Below are positions 31,801 through 40,776 of a stretch of 64,000 nt of DNA, piece by piece (within the stretch, counting starts at the first letter, position 1; every line of letters begins with the position of its first letter). A model generated the notes under the pieces. It made no database searches. It was not told the origin of the DNA and was given only the letters and a program-made list of their open reading frames with translations. Made by a program: the position numbers and the translations under genes. Source of the DNA: Paenibacillus sp. DMB20 (GTDB lineage Bacteria; Bacillota; Bacilli; Paenibacillales; Paenibacillaceae); assembly GCF_000987955.1 (NCBI RefSeq), contig NZ_LAZU01000041.1, positions 107,822 to 171,821 on the forward strand, read 5' to 3'.

Positions 31801-34800
31801 CTTCAAACTGGTTGTGAACGATCAGCATCGTATCGAACAGCGGGTTGCGCGACGGGTCATGCGGATGCCGGGCAGCTTCCATCATGTGCTCGAAGCTGAC
31901 ATCGCCATGTTCGTATGCGGCAAGCAAACGCCCATGGGTCTCGCCGACAAACGTCAGGATCGGCAGCTCGTCCGCCACCCGCATCCGAATCGGCAGAAAC
32001 TGGTTGAACATGCCGATCATCCGGGCGGTGTCCGGATGCGCCCGGCCTGCCGCCAAAGAACCGATTGCAAATTCCGACTGATGCGTCGTTCCCTTGAGCA
32101 ACAGCGCGTAAGCCGCAAAAAGCAGGCTGTTCATGCTCGCCCCGGCGCTTGCGGCCGTCTCTTTCAGCCGTGCGGCGAGCGCCGCCGGAATGTGGAAGGT
32201 ATACGTATCGCCCGCAAATGTCTGACGGTCGCCGCGCGGCCGATCCAGCGGCATATCGAGCGGCGTCGGCGGCTCTGCAAGCTGCTCCGTCCAAAACGCT
32301 CGGCTTGACCTGCCCCGCTCCGATCCGGACTGTCTCTCCTGCCAAACGGCATAATCCTTGTAATGCAGAGCCAGAGGCGCAAGCTCCGTTCCGTCGATCA
32401 AAGCGATCAACTCCTCCAGCAGCAGCTTGACGGATATGCCGTCCGCCGCGATGTGGTGGATGTTGAGCAGCAGATAGGCCTCCGCTCCTTCCGATTCGGG
32501 TCGGCAATAACATGCGACGAGCAGCGGCGCTGCGGCAAGCTCGAGCGGCCGGAAAAACTCGCTCAAGCATTCCGGCAGCGGCGTCTCCGCGAGCTCCGCC
32601 GTTTGCAGAACAAAGGCGGCCGAATCGTGCACGATCTGGGCCGGAACGCCGTCGATCCAATGGTAGGAGGTCCGCAGCGGCTCATGCCGTTCGATCAACT
32701 TCCGAAGCGCCGGCCCGATTCTAGTCTCACCCACCGCACCCGACAGTTTAAGCGCAAGGGGAATATGGTAGGTTAGTCCGATATCAGCCATGCTTTCCGC
32801 TAAAAACATGCGCCGCTGCGGCGGGCTGAGCGGATAGGATGCGGCTTTTGGCGCGCCCGCAACAGGTTCGTACGCTTCCTTGGCAGCCCTGTCGATCCAG
32901 GCCGCCTGCTCTCTGACCGTCGGCAGCTTGAAAATTTCCTGAAGCGGCATGCGCACCCGGCAATGCTTGTAGATGGCCGAGGTCAAAGCGGCCGCCTTCA
33001 GGGAATGGCCGCCATGCTCAAAGAAGTGGTCAAGCGCACCAACCTGCCCTGCATGAAGCACTTCTTGCCACAATCCTGCAACAATCATCTCCGTATCTGT
33101 GGCGGGCGCTTCATAGGGGAGCGCTCGCTCCGGCGCAGGCAGACGTTTCTTGTCCACCTTGCCGCTCCCGTTCAGCGGCAGCTTCTCCAGCTGCACAAAT
33201 GCGGCGGGAATCATAAATGCCGGTAGCTTGCCTGTCAGTTGGCTCCGAACGCTTGCCTCCCCTTCGGTTTGCTCCGCAACGATATAAGCGCATAAATACG
33301 GCGCGCCGTCATTCTCGATCAGCGTCACAAACGCTTCCTTTACGCCTGCGCAATCCAGCAGCCTGCATTCGATTTCGCCCAATTCAATCCGGTATCCCCG
33401 CAGCTTGACCTGGCTGTCGATCCGGTCCAGAAACTCCAAATTACCGTCAGGCAAGCGGCGCACCAGGTCGCCGGTTCCATACACGGTTTCGCCTTCCCGG
33501 AACGGATGCGGCCGGAACTTCGAAGCGGTATGCTCCGGCAAATTCACATAGCCGGATGCGACACCGTCGCCTGCAATCCACAGCTCGCCCGGCACCCAGT
33601 CCGGCTGCAATCGGCCCTGCTCATTCAGCACCAGCGTTTCCGAACGCGCGATCGGCGCGCCGATCGGCACGGTGGCCGTTCCTTGTCCGTCCCATGTCTC
33701 CGTGACCCTATAGCAGGTAGCGAACACTGTCGTTTCCGTAGGGCCGTAAACATGCAGCAGCACGCCCGGTCCAAGCGCGCGGAGCGCTTTGCGGATATGC
33801 GGCACGGAAGCCCGCTCACCGCCAAATAAAATATGGCGCAGGCCGCGCAGCGAATTCAGTCCATGTTCGACCAGCGTATTGAACAGCGCCGTCGTCACAA
33901 AGAATACGGTAATGCCTCTGCCCTCAATCAACTCGGTCAGCCGCACAACGTCGGCAACCTCTTCCTCGCCGACCAGCGTCAGCTTCGCGCCGTTCAACAG
34001 CGCTCCGTACAAATCGAACGTTGAACCGTCAAAGGCGTAGTTGGAAAGCTGCAACAGCGCATCGTTTTCCGAAATGCTTACATAATCGGTATGGACGGCA
34101 ATCCGGGACACATTGCGATGCTTGGTCATAATCCCTTTCGGCTTGCCCGTCGAGCCGGACGTGTACATGATATAAGCGAGATCGTCCGCCGAGCCGTCGA
34201 AGTCCAGATCATAGCCGGACTCGCCGGCCCATCTCGTATCGAGTTCATCCATGTCGACGACATCGATGCTGTCTCCGGCAATCCGGGCGCCCATCTCCAT
34301 CGTCGCAGCCGCAGCCACGATCGTCTGCGCTTCCGTATCCTGCAGCATAAACAAAATCCGTTCTTCGGGATATTGCGGATCGATCGGCACATAGACGGCT
34401 CCCGCTTTCAGCACAGCCAAGATTGCCGCAATCATATCGGGCGAGCGACGCAAAAGCAGCGCCACCTTCGCCCCCGGCGCGACGCCGCGCCGCGCAAGCG
34501 CGCGCGCGAACCGGTTGGCACGTTCATTCAGCTCGCTGTAGGTATACGTACGCTCGCCCATTTCAACGGCAATCTGCCGCGGTGTCTCCACCGCTTGCCG
34601 TTCAAACAGCCTGTGCAGCGACAACTCCTGCGGCGGTGCGGCGAATGAACGGCCAAGCCGGAGCAGCCGTTCCCGCTCTTCTGCATCGATGGGTTCAAGC
34701 TCGCCAAGCGCAGCATGCGGCTGCGCGGCGACTGCCCGGGCCAGCGCTACATAATGCCGAGCCAATTGCACGGCGGCACGTTCATCGTACAAATCCAGTG

Positions 34801-37800
34801 CATACTCCAGCGAAAATGCGATACTAACGCCGTTATCCGCGCACTCCCAAGTCAGGTCGAACTTGGCCGAGCCGCTGTCCATCGCTTGGGGGGTATAAAC
34901 GACATCCTTGCTCCGCCATTCGGGGAGCTCCATATTTTGCAGCGTAAACACCGTATTAAACAGCGGATTCCGCCCGTATTCACGTTTTACATTCGCCAGC
35001 TCGACTATTTCTTCATAAGGCACATCCCCGTTGCCGATAGCCGCCAGCGTCTCCCCATTGACCTGCTTCACCCATTGATCGAAGCGCAAACTGCTTTGCC
35101 CGCGCAGGCGGATCGGAACCATGTTGACAAACATCCCGACTAAGCTTTGCAGCTCCGGCCGCGCCCGTCTCGCGGCTACCGTGCCGACAACGATGTCGGA
35201 TTCGCCCGTATATTTCGCAAGCAGCGCATAATAAATCGAAAGCAGGACGGTGTATAACGTTACGCCCTCGCGTCTAGCCAACGCCCGCAGCGATCCGGCA
35301 AGCTCAGGCTCCAGCTCGAAGCGCTCAATGGCCCCGCGATAGCTTGGCGTCTGCGGCCTTGGACGGGGGGACGGAAGCGCCGGAGACGGCACGCCATCCC
35401 GAAAGATTTCGCGCCAATAAAGCTTCTGACGCTCCAGCCAGCCGCCGCTTCGGCCTGCTTTCTCCCACAGCGCCATATCTCCGCCATGAATGGACAACGG
35501 CTCCGGCGCGTTCCCCTCGTAAAACCTCGTAAGATCGGACATCAAAATGCCCATCGACGTTCCGTCCGTAATGATATGATGCATATCCAGCAGCAGCACG
35601 CTTGACTCGCGCTCCAGGCGCACAAGCTCCATGCGCAGCAGCGGCGCTTGATCCAGACGAAACGGCTGCAGGAAGCTGCGCTGCCGCAGTGCCAGTGCAG
35701 GTGCCGGCCAGCCGCTTCCGTCAACGATGGCAAGCGGCGGCTCGACCGCCTGCTCGATGCGCTGCATCACATTGCCTTCCTCCATATAAAAGGACGTCCG
35801 CAGCGCCGGATGCCGCTCTATCAGCGCCCGCCACGCTGCGCGGAATCGTTCGATATCGAGCGGGCCCTTCACCTGTACCGTAAACGGCAGATGGTAGCCC
35901 AGCAGCCCCGGATTCAGCTCTTCCAAAATGAACAGCCGCTTTTGCGCCGAGGTCGCCGGATAAACCGTCCGCTCCTCCGCTTTGGCCACCAGCGGAGGAG
36001 CGGCGGCGGCAGTTCCTTCTCCCTCCTGCGCCTTTTGCTCCAGCAAAGCGGCCAGCGAACTCACCGTATCATGCAAAAACAGCTCGGTAAGCGTAAGCTC
36101 GACGCCAAACGCCTCTTGCAGCCTGGCGGCGGCATAAGCCGCCTTGAGCGAATTGCCTCCTTGCTCGAGAAAGCCGTCCTTCCGGCCTATGTATTCCTTT
36201 TTCAACACCTCGCGCCAGATGGACATGATCCGCTCTTCCGTCTCCGTGGCCGGCTCCAAGCCGACATCCCCGCGCAAGGCATCGCCGCCTTCCGCATCAC
36301 GCCGCTCTAACGCGGCCGCGGCTTCCAGCTCCGCCAGCTCGGCAAGCGCTTCGGCAAACTCGCCTTCGTGCAGCGCTTCCGCCAATACGTAGCGTTGAAT
36401 TTTGCCGGAGGTCGTTTTCGGAATTCGCCGAACGGGGACAACAAAGGCAACGTCCAGACCGGCCGCTCCGTTCAGCAGTTTTTTCACCTTGGCCATCAGC
36501 GGTACAAATCCGCCGGTCTTGCCGCGATGCTGAATAAAAACGGCGATCGCATCCCGTTTGGCCGTCGGATCCTGAACGGCTGCAATCGCCGTTCTCCCGA
36601 TTTCGGCCCCTTTCAGGCCGCTGATCAACGCCTCCAGGTCATGCGGATACACATTTTGCCCGTTGACGAAAATGACGTCCTTCATGCGGCCGGTCACATA
36701 TAATCGCCCTTCCAGCAAGAAACCCAAATCTCCCGTATTCAGCCAGCCGTTCGGGGAAATCGTTTGTTTGTTTACATCGGGCCGCTTATAGTAGCCGCTT
36801 GTAACGTTGCGGCCTCTAATATGAATCAAGCCTACGCTGCCTGCTGCTGAAGGGTTTCCCGCTTCGTCGCAAATACGCACCTCGCACTCTTGTACGGGGA
36901 AACCCAGCTCGACGATCTCGATCGCGGCATGATCCCCGTGCGCGGCCATTCGTACAGGCTGTCCGACAGCGAGCGATTGGCGCTCAAGCTTAACGGTATT
37001 CAAGTGATCTACCGTCCCCGGGAACGTCACGGCCAGACTCGCTTCCGCAAGCCCGTATACCGGGAAGATACAATTCCCCTTTAACCCGTACGGCTTCAAC
37101 GCCTCCAGAAAATCGCGGCAATGGGCGGCCGATATCGGTTCGGCCCCGTTAAAAATCAGCCTGACGCAAGACAAATCCCATTCGTCCGCTCCTTCCGGCT
37201 TCCAATGCTGCAGAAAATGCACATAACCGAAATTCGGCGAAGAGAGGCATGTCACCCGATGCTTATGCGTAAGTTCCAGCCATTTCATCGGATGAAGCAC
37301 AAACGTCGAGGTCGGCAAGTGCAACTGATTCATGCCGCAAAACAGCGGCGTAAGATGAAAGCCGATGAGCCCCATATCATGCGTCAGCGGCAGCCAGCTT
37401 AGCGAAGAATCCCGCTCCGTCGACTGCGCCCCATGGATAATGGCGCACATGTTCGATAGAAGATTGCCGTGCGTCAGCACGACCCCCTTCGGGTCTCCGG
37501 TAGAGCCCGATGTAAACTGGATGAATGCGGTGTCCGTCTCGGCTGCGTCATACGGCTCCGCCTCGGGACGGCCTGCATCCGCAGCCGCCGCAAGCACCTC
37601 CGCAATCGGCACGCTGCTAGACTCGAGCCGGACCAGCGCCTCCGTTTCTCCGTGCTTTAAAGCGTAGCCTTGAATTCCCGGCCAAAGCTCTTCATCGCAG
37701 AGCAATCTAAGCGCTTCCAACTGCTTGCATACCTGGATCAGCTTTTTGCGTCCTTCGTCCGTACGCGCCGCCGTCACAGGTACGGGGACAATGCCGCCGA

Positions 37801-38032
37801 GCACACAAGCCCAGAACAAAAGGATAAATCGTTCGTTATCTTCCGTCTGCAAGACGGCAAAGTCGCCTGGCCCAAGGCCCTGCTCGCGCAGCAGATGGAG
37901 CGCTCTTCCGGCCAATGCAAGTAATTGGCCGTACGACAAGTAGCGCTCCTGACCGCTTTCGCAAAATAAAATTCCCGCATCGTTTTCCTTGCGCTCCAGC
38001 AATACGCCGGACAAATTACGGATGGTTCTCAT
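25874..38032 (-). CDS. Lipopeptide-initiating NRPS: FAAL-ACP-(C-A-PCP)x3 plus half C domain
   Basis: 4,052 residues. Residues 1-570 are a fatty acyl-AMP ligase (FTSGSTGDPKGVVLTHG, SWLPLTHDMGLIG), then an ACP near 627 (QGGNSLKAA), so the chain starts with a free fatty acid. Three modules follow: C HHIITDG near 820, A near 1295, PCP near 1674; C HHIAADG near 1862, A near 2340, PCP near 2742; C HHIVADG near 2929, A near 3400, PCP near 3790 (GGESLL). Codes I read by eye are DGFFLGVVF (Ile/Val type), DVWHFSLVD (Ser) and DVWHFSLVD (Ser). There is no epimerase. The last 200 residues resemble only the C-terminal half of a condensation domain and lack HHxxxDG. The start follows panD by 28 bases with a CGGAGG site. 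Confidence 0.93.
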   Translation of the reverse strand: MRTIRNLSGVLLERKENDAGILFCESGQERYLSYGQLLALAGRALHLLREQGLGPGDFAVLQTEDNERFILLFWACVLGGIVPVPVTAARTDEGRKKLIQVCKQLEALRLLCDEELWPGIQGYALKHGETEALVRLESSSVPIAEVLAAAADAGRPEAEPYDAAETDTAFIQFTSGSTGDPKGVVLTHGNLLSNMCAIIHGAQSTERDSSLSWLPLTHDMGLIGFHLTPLFCGMNQLHLPTSTFVLHPMKWLELTHKHRVTCLSSPNFGYVHFLQHWKPEGADEWDLSCVRLIFNGAEPISAAHCRDFLEALKPYGLKGNCIFPVYGLAEASLAVTFPGTVDHLNTVKLERQSLAVGQPVRMAAHGDHAAIEIVELGFPVQECEVRICDEAGNPSAAGSVGLIHIRGRNVTSGYYKRPDVNKQTISPNGWLNTGDLGFLLEGRLYVTGRMKDVIFVNGQNVYPHDLEALISGLKGAEIGRTAIAAVQDPTAKRDAIAVFIQHRGKTGGFVPLMAKVKKLLNGAAGLDVAFVVPVRRIPKTTSGKIQRYVLAEALHEGEFAEALAELAELEAAAALERRDAEGGDALRGDVGLEPATETEERIMSIWREVLKKEYIGRKDGFLEQGGNSLKAAYAAARLQEAFGVELTLTELFLHDTVSSLAALLEQKAQEGEGTAAAAPPLVAKAEERTVYPATSAQKRLFILEELNPGLLGYHLPFTVQVKGPLDIERFRAAWRALIERHPALRTSFYMEEGNVMQRIEQAVEPPLAIVDGSGWPAPALALRQRSFLQPFRLDQAPLLRMELVRLERESSVLLLDMHHIITDGTSMGILMSDLTRFYEGNAPEPLSIHGGDMALWEKAGRSGGWLERQKLYWREIFRDGVPSPALPSPRPRPQTPSYRGAIERFELEPELAGSLRALARREGVTLYTVLLSIYYALLAKYTGESDIVVGTVAARRARPELQSLVGMFVNMVPIRLRGQSSLRFDQWVKQVNGETLAAIGNGDVPYEEIVELANVKREYGRNPLFNTVFTLQNMELPEWRSKDVVYTPQAMDSGSAKFDLTWECADNGVSIAFSLEYALDLYDERAAVQLARHYVALARAVAAQPHAALGELEPIDAEERERLLRLGRSFAAPPQELSLHRLFERQAVETPRQIAVEMGERTYTYSELNERANRFARALARRGVAPGAKVALLLRRSPDMIAAILAVLKAGAVYVPIDPQYPEERILFMLQDTEAQTIVAAAATMEMGARIAGDSIDVVDMDELDTRWAGESGYDLDFDGSADDLAYIMYTSGSTGKPKGIMTKHRNVSRIAVHTDYVSISENDALLQLSNYAFDGSTFDLYGALLNGAKLTLVGEEEVADVVRLTELIEGRGITVFFVTTALFNTLVEHGLNSLRGLRHILFGGERASVPHIRKALRALGPGVLLHVYGPTETTVFATCYRVTETWDGQGTATVPIGAPIARSETLVLNEQGRLQPDWVPGELWIAGDGVASGYVNLPEHTASKFRPHPFREGETVYGTGDLVRRLPDGNLEFLDRIDSQVKLRGYRIELGEIECRLLDCAGVKEAFVTLIENDGAPYLCAYIVAEQTEGEASVRSQLTGKLPAFMIPAAFVQLEKLPLNGSGKVDKKRLPAPERALPYEAPATDTEMIVAGLWQEVLHAGQVGALDHFFEHGGHSLKAAALTSAIYKHCRVRMPLQEIFKLPTVREQAAWIDRAAKEAYEPVAGAPKAASYPLSPPQRRMFLAESMADIGLTYHIPLALKLSGAVGETRIGPALRKLIERHEPLRTSYHWIDGVPAQIVHDSAAFVLQTAELAETPLPECLSEFFRPLELAAAPLLVACYCRPESEGAEAYLLLNIHHIAADGISVKLLLEELIALIDGTELAPLALHYKDYAVWQERQSGSERGRSSRAFWTEQLAEPPTPLDMPLDRPRGDRQTFAGDTYTFHIPAALAARLKETAASAGASMNSLLFAAYALLLKGTTHQSEFAIGSLAAGRAHPDTARMIGMFNQFLPIRMRVADELPILTFVGETHGRLLAAYEHGDVSFEHMMEAARHPHDPSRNPLFDTMLIVHNQFEDEKLVARGDGWSMEPLPVSHGTSKLDFKLDLYSDGEGGLRAELEYNTGLFDKGTMERLAARLLYILEQMAASPDLNCGDVAMATPAEEAAFAAWNDTGHPYPAEKTIHGWFAESARRWPDFPAVRSAEGSLTYGELNDRAERMAAVLRGKGVAVETMVPIAAQRSLSMMIAIMAVLKAGGAYLPIDPEHPPERIRGILEDSGARLLLAGAKWIRTLPAFQGETLDLDALAAAAASELPKGEEETDLSPQAGPEHLAYVIYTSGSTGKPKGVMVEHRAVINRLNWMQTAYPLNERDVILQKTPITFDVSVWELFWWSLAGASLYLLEPGGEKEPAVMLQAIEEQAVTVMHFVPSMLGVFLPYAADSGRSGELSSLRYVFASGEALKPAHVAGFYSLMERGDGGCRLINLYGPTEATVDVSYYDCPDAGAGSIPIGKPIHNIRLYIVDERMRPQPIGVSGELCIAGAGLARGYRNRPDLTEQSFVPNPFAAGEKLYRTGDRARWLPDGNIEFLGRFDHQVKLRGLRIECGEIEHALLLQAEVRDAVVTAVRDHMGEPALCAYLATADGKAPKEANLRAALKELLPEYMIPSYFIAMEAFPLSPSGKADRSRLPQPRFAEPAACGEAPATPTEQRLAELWREVLGLAASGPDDPAAIGREAHFFQLGGHSLRAAQLAGLIEQRCGAAFAMKDVFDAPLLREMAARIDNAAPKRAAVIARAESRPFYPLSLAQNRLFVLQQLYQGSTAYNLPLALNLTGQLDQNRLREAIQGLIDRHEPLRTSFDWADGKPVQRVHERVSFELAVHALMDAVDLNTFARAVVRPFDLRKAPLIRAFLATDGENRHTLLLDIHHIVADGVSMNVMARDFEQLYRGGSLQPLPIHYKDAAVWQQEWMVSEAREQQEQYWTFQLAGTLPVLQLPTDYPRPSEQSFEGAKLALPIPAEIVKGVSAAAEQWGVTPFHIWLAAYHTLLHLMTGQDDLIVGSPIAGRFHPATESLVGMFVNTLPIRSRPSDELPFRAFAEQLKETALSGLDNGLLPFEHMVTMLDVPRDLSRNPLFDTMFVMQHMEAGHAAADALQFEAQVPDNRVSKLDLTFEIADQGAKGAALTIEYATALFKEDSICKMAEWYFRIIGLALADPERPLGGIGLQGAAAAEKQSEAFNRTAVPYAIGDTVEVYLERQAAETPQAVAVAVAAEEEALTYAELNRRSNRLAQALRKQGVQREERVAVVMDRSLEMMIAIFGVLKAGGAYVPVAPGLPPERILYMLDNSGAKLVLTKGKAPEELETFLPVMDVHEALAQERDDSPVEKLHDSRSLAYVLYTSGSTGQPKGVMIEHHSVVNRIGWMQKQYGLDASGVIMQKTPITFDVSVWELFWWSFAGAKLVLLPPGGEKDPVLMMDTIARHGVTTMHFVPSMLHLFLEHPGLLRGEARLESLRHVFASGEALTADQVRRFRERIGVPFDARLVNLYGPTEATVDVSYYDCSDGDIPIRVPIGKPIDNISLYIVSEAMKLQPVGIAGELCISGAGLARGYIGRPDLTEEKFVDNPFAAGSLMYRTGDLARWLPDGTIEYLGRIDHQVKIRGQRIECGEIEHVLLGHPAVSEAVVMKRDAASGSEYLCAYIVCSEPADHQELRDFAALCLPDYMIPQAVVELRVMPLSPNGKIDRKALPEPELAADSGTPFVEAASDIELAIADVWREILQRDDFGIHHRFFDVGGESLLLVRAHQRLEEFYPGALGVTDLFTYPTIASLAAYLESRNRELASWSWSGLPVADDCVSSGYAAERIGSVKFQLDRAVVEGLMELSASSSVTIEAAVYAVYLYFWHGESGIGRLVLPAMTDNGLIAPKEIDFAEVRDFDTLLRHAAKRVSAGECYTARQIRKQPQAEAGFALFPLFAGAAQHGFKEREALLERFDVVLYMDGAAAPSGAEGPELGGVWTYDARRLGKEAVLDWASDYLELLSSVVEQYRAAAHSADSGA

Positions 38033-38060
38033 CGTCGGCAGCCCTCCGTTCTGTGTCTTA

Positions 38061-38445
38061 TCACACCGTTGTGGAATGCAGTTCTTGATAATCCTCCGTT
38101 ACGATGCGATTATGCTCGTCCATAATGACGACATGCGGACGATACGTGCGGGCTACCGATTCCTCCATCATCGCGTAAGAAATAATAATGACGCGGTCGC
38201 CCGGCTGCACCAGTCTGGCAGCGGCGCCGTTCAAGCAAACCATACCCGAGCCTCTTGGGCCGGTTATGACATACGTCTCTAGCCTGGCTCCGTTATTTAT
38301 ATTGACAACTTGCACTTTTTTCGTTCTCCAGTATGTTCGATGCATCCAAAATATCCTGATCGATGGTTATGCTTCCTACGTAATTCAAATTGGCCTCCGT
38401 CACGACAGCATGGTGAATTTTGGACTTATGCATCTCTCTAAACAT
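38061..38445 (-). CDS. panD: Aspartate 1-decarboxylase PanD (one frameshift)
   Basis: 127 residues once one base is removed from a T6 run at 38316-38321, which is the standard PanD length. The N-terminal part is MFREMHKSKIHHAVVTEANL, and the self-cleavage site lies in YVGSITIDQDI (Gly-Ser, giving the pyruvoyl group). The larger part continues NINNGARLETYVITGPRGS. It converts aspartate to beta-alanine, for pantothenate or as a building block. It is the first gene of the synthase operon, starts after GAGGAGAG, and has no panB or panC beside it, which suggests a dedicated supply of beta-alanine or of phosphopantetheine precursor. Confidence 0.88.
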
Positions 38446-38465
38446 GAATACACTCTCCTCTTCTT

Positions 38466-38479
38466 ATAACGAACGTTAT
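38466..38479. promoter_or_regulatory. Palindrome before the synthase operon
   Basis: ATAACGAACGTTAT is a perfect 6-base inverted repeat with a two-base spacer, 20 bases upstream of the panD start and next to its ribosome site. A repressor bound here could block the whole 30-kb operon. I could not identify a confident promoter pair around it. Confidence 0.45.
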
Positions 38480-38629
38480 TTTCCAAATATTCTTTTTAAG
38501 GAACATTCAGAGTGCAAACAAACCTACATTGTTTCTCTGTCTTAACGAAAAAGAACAAGTAGGAGCAATCAAGATGTTCAAAAAAGAAATTCTGCTACAA
38601 ATTCGTGCCGATGGGCTGTTCGTACGGAA

Positions 38630-38790
38630 TTAGCAAGTTCATGCTTATGTGTGGAATCAAGCTGAATGGGTAATTTCATGCGATTGTGAGGAGGGCATGT
38701 TGACTGGCAAGCTCATGCTTTTTTGTGGAATCTTGCTGATTGGGCAAGCTCATGCTATTGGACGAGGTCATGCTAATTAGGCAGGTTGAT
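38630..38790. repeat. Degenerate direct repeats in the intergenic region
   Basis: Units of about 75 bases starting near 38632 and 38707 share a block CAAGYTCATGCTT, then TGTGGAATC, GCTGA and TGGG; partial copies of the TCATGC core recur near 38675, 38748 and 38768. No coding sequence is seen in 38480-39050, a stretch between the divergent ends of the synthase operon leader and the glycosyltransferase gene. Confidence 0.6.
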
Positions 38791-39051
38791 TCTATTGTGA
38801 GGTTCCGGTTGATTGAAAATTCTGACAGTAGAAACAAAAAAACGTGGCTTGTACATCGCAGCAGCTCATCATACCGGCAATTTAGTGTAATCAGGTGTAG
38901 CGGTAATGAATTAAAGTGCTGCAGCGCAATATAGTTCTAAATAGGGAATTTCTTGAAATCTACCCTTATAGTAGTGCTAAACCTTCACTTGCGATAGGGT
39001 GATAATCTTACAATAGAGGGGGAAATTCTTTTTTTACTTTTTTGATCAGCC

Positions 39052-40123
39052 CTACCAGAGATTAAGAGCCCTATGCAAAAAAGCATTTCCGCTCTTGCTT
39101 GAAACCAGCAGCTTGACAAACAAAAACAGATTAAAAATCGTAACTTTGTAACGAAGCGATTGGCGGCAATAGTGGAGCGCTTTTTTGCGGTCGGAACGGT
39201 TCAGATAACTGAGCGTATAATATTTGCTTGCGATGCCGATGTCAATGTAAGAGAGCAGTTTCGCTTTATTGCTGACGGAATCGGACTGAGCGACCAAATC
39301 CCGGATATGCTCGCGCACCTTGATAGATTTGAAGCTAAGTCCCTCGATTTTTATATATATTTCCTCGTTAAGATGAATCGTATCGGGATCAAGCTGCCAG
39401 CGGTCGCAGAAGAAGTAAAGGCTGTCGGGAGACTCCCGGTAGACGGAATGAGGTTTGGTTTGCAGCGCAATTCTGTATGTGTCGAAAAAGCGGAGCAGAT
39501 AGGTCGTATCTTCCCCCAGATAAAAATGTTCGTTGATCAAGCCGACTTCGTCCAGCAGCTCCCGGCGGAATACCATCGTGTTCAGTTGAAAAAAAATTGC
39601 GCGTATGCGACAAAAACGCCTCGAACAATCCTTTTTTGAATACGATCGTTTCTCCGTCATTCCATGTTTCGAACGTTGTTCGCATCGAATGCAGCAAAGA
39701 CCGCTCAACCTTGTTGTCGAAGTTGTAGGAGGTAATATCCCCGTGCTGTTCCACCCACAGCGCAAAGCTGATATCCGCTTTTGTCAGCGCAAGCGTTCTC
39801 ATGCTGTCGGTCAAATGGCAAGGATACCATTCGTCATCGGAATCAAGAAACGCCAAATATTCGCCTTGCGCCGCCAGCATCCCCGTGTTTCGCGCGCCGC
39901 CCGGTCCTTTTTCCCGTTCATTGCACACATAGCGGATTCGCGCGTCTTTGTGCGTCCACTCGCGGATTGCCTCTTTCGTATGATCCGTGCTTTGGTCATC
40001 CACGACGATCAGCTCCCAGTTGACGTAAGACTGGCTCAAGATAGACTCGATCGCGCCGGAAATCATCTGCGCCCGATTATACGTTGGCATCACAATGCTT
40101 ATCAACTGCTCCATTCGTTTCAC
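39052..40123 (-). CDS. Family 2 glycosyltransferase (one frameshift)
   Basis: 356 residues after removing one base from an A8 run at 39589-39596. It opens ISIVMPTYNRAQMISGAIES, the GT-A fold start, with VVDDQSTDHT as nucleotide-binding loop, GGARNTGMLAAQGEYLAFLD and the DSDD metal-binding motif. After the corrected joint it continues as FQLNTMVFRRELLDEVGLI and GEDTTYLLRF. It transfers a sugar from a nucleotide donor, possibly to cell-surface polymer or to a small molecule. It is transcribed in the same direction as the synthase operon but is 600 bases upstream of panD, so operon membership is unlikely. Confidence 0.85.
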
Positions 40124-40559
40124 TCCGATCGTTACAAAATAAATGCCTTAAATCATCGTCAGTGTAAATGCGGAATGGGAAGCCGTCAAGTCCAATAAGC
40201 ATACGGCGGTTTAAGCATGAGCAACTGCTTATGAGTTAAAAAGTCTCTGATTACAATACTGGATAGACACTTGCTCGCAAACTTCCGAAACGTAATAGGC
40301 CCTCCGCTTTGCGCAGAGCGACGCATTTGGTTGCCTCCCTTCAATTGCTCGTACTCCCTCACGGCATAGTGACGTTCTTCCGCAGTTTTGAACAGGTTCG
40401 CATGGTAAGGACTGTTTTATTTCCTTCTTCCACTAGAGTAATCGTCGATTCACATTGACCGGGGCTACAGCATCGCCATCACTGCCGGAATAAACCCACC
40501 ACAAAGACTAAAGTACGCTTATCGATTAAAACATCCATGGTCGTAGCCGGAGTCATCAT

Positions 40560-40766
40560 TCATGACCGTAAAATGTTATGCTCCTTTTCTTCCACAATCA
40601 AACATGCTTGTGCTAAACTCGTTAGTAACACTAGACTGGCCTCACCTCGAAGAAAAAGTGCGAAGATAACTGGAAAAAGAAGAATAATGGAGATCGCATA
40701 ATTTCGTGAAAACTCTTTATCATCCTTCACAAATATCGCTCCAGCACGTTTTAATGAGATACTCAT
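40560..40766 (-). pseudogene. ABC-2 permease remnant
   Basis: 68 residues: MSISLKRAGAIFVKDDKEFS is a typical cytoplasmic N-terminus of an ABC exporter permease, followed by one or two membrane spans and VEEKEHNILRS, the conserved helix after the first loops. The sequence stops there. A run of 435 bases between the glycosyltransferase and this remnant (40124-40559) shows nothing I can identify. Confidence 0.55.
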
Positions 40767-40776
40767 AGCAACTCAC

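Noticed and set aside
13055..38032. Identity with edeine, zwittermicin, polymyxin or fusaricidin clusters
   Set aside because: Domain order and predicted residues differ: there is a FAAL start, no diaminobutyrate or epimerase modules, and only one unreduced PKS module.
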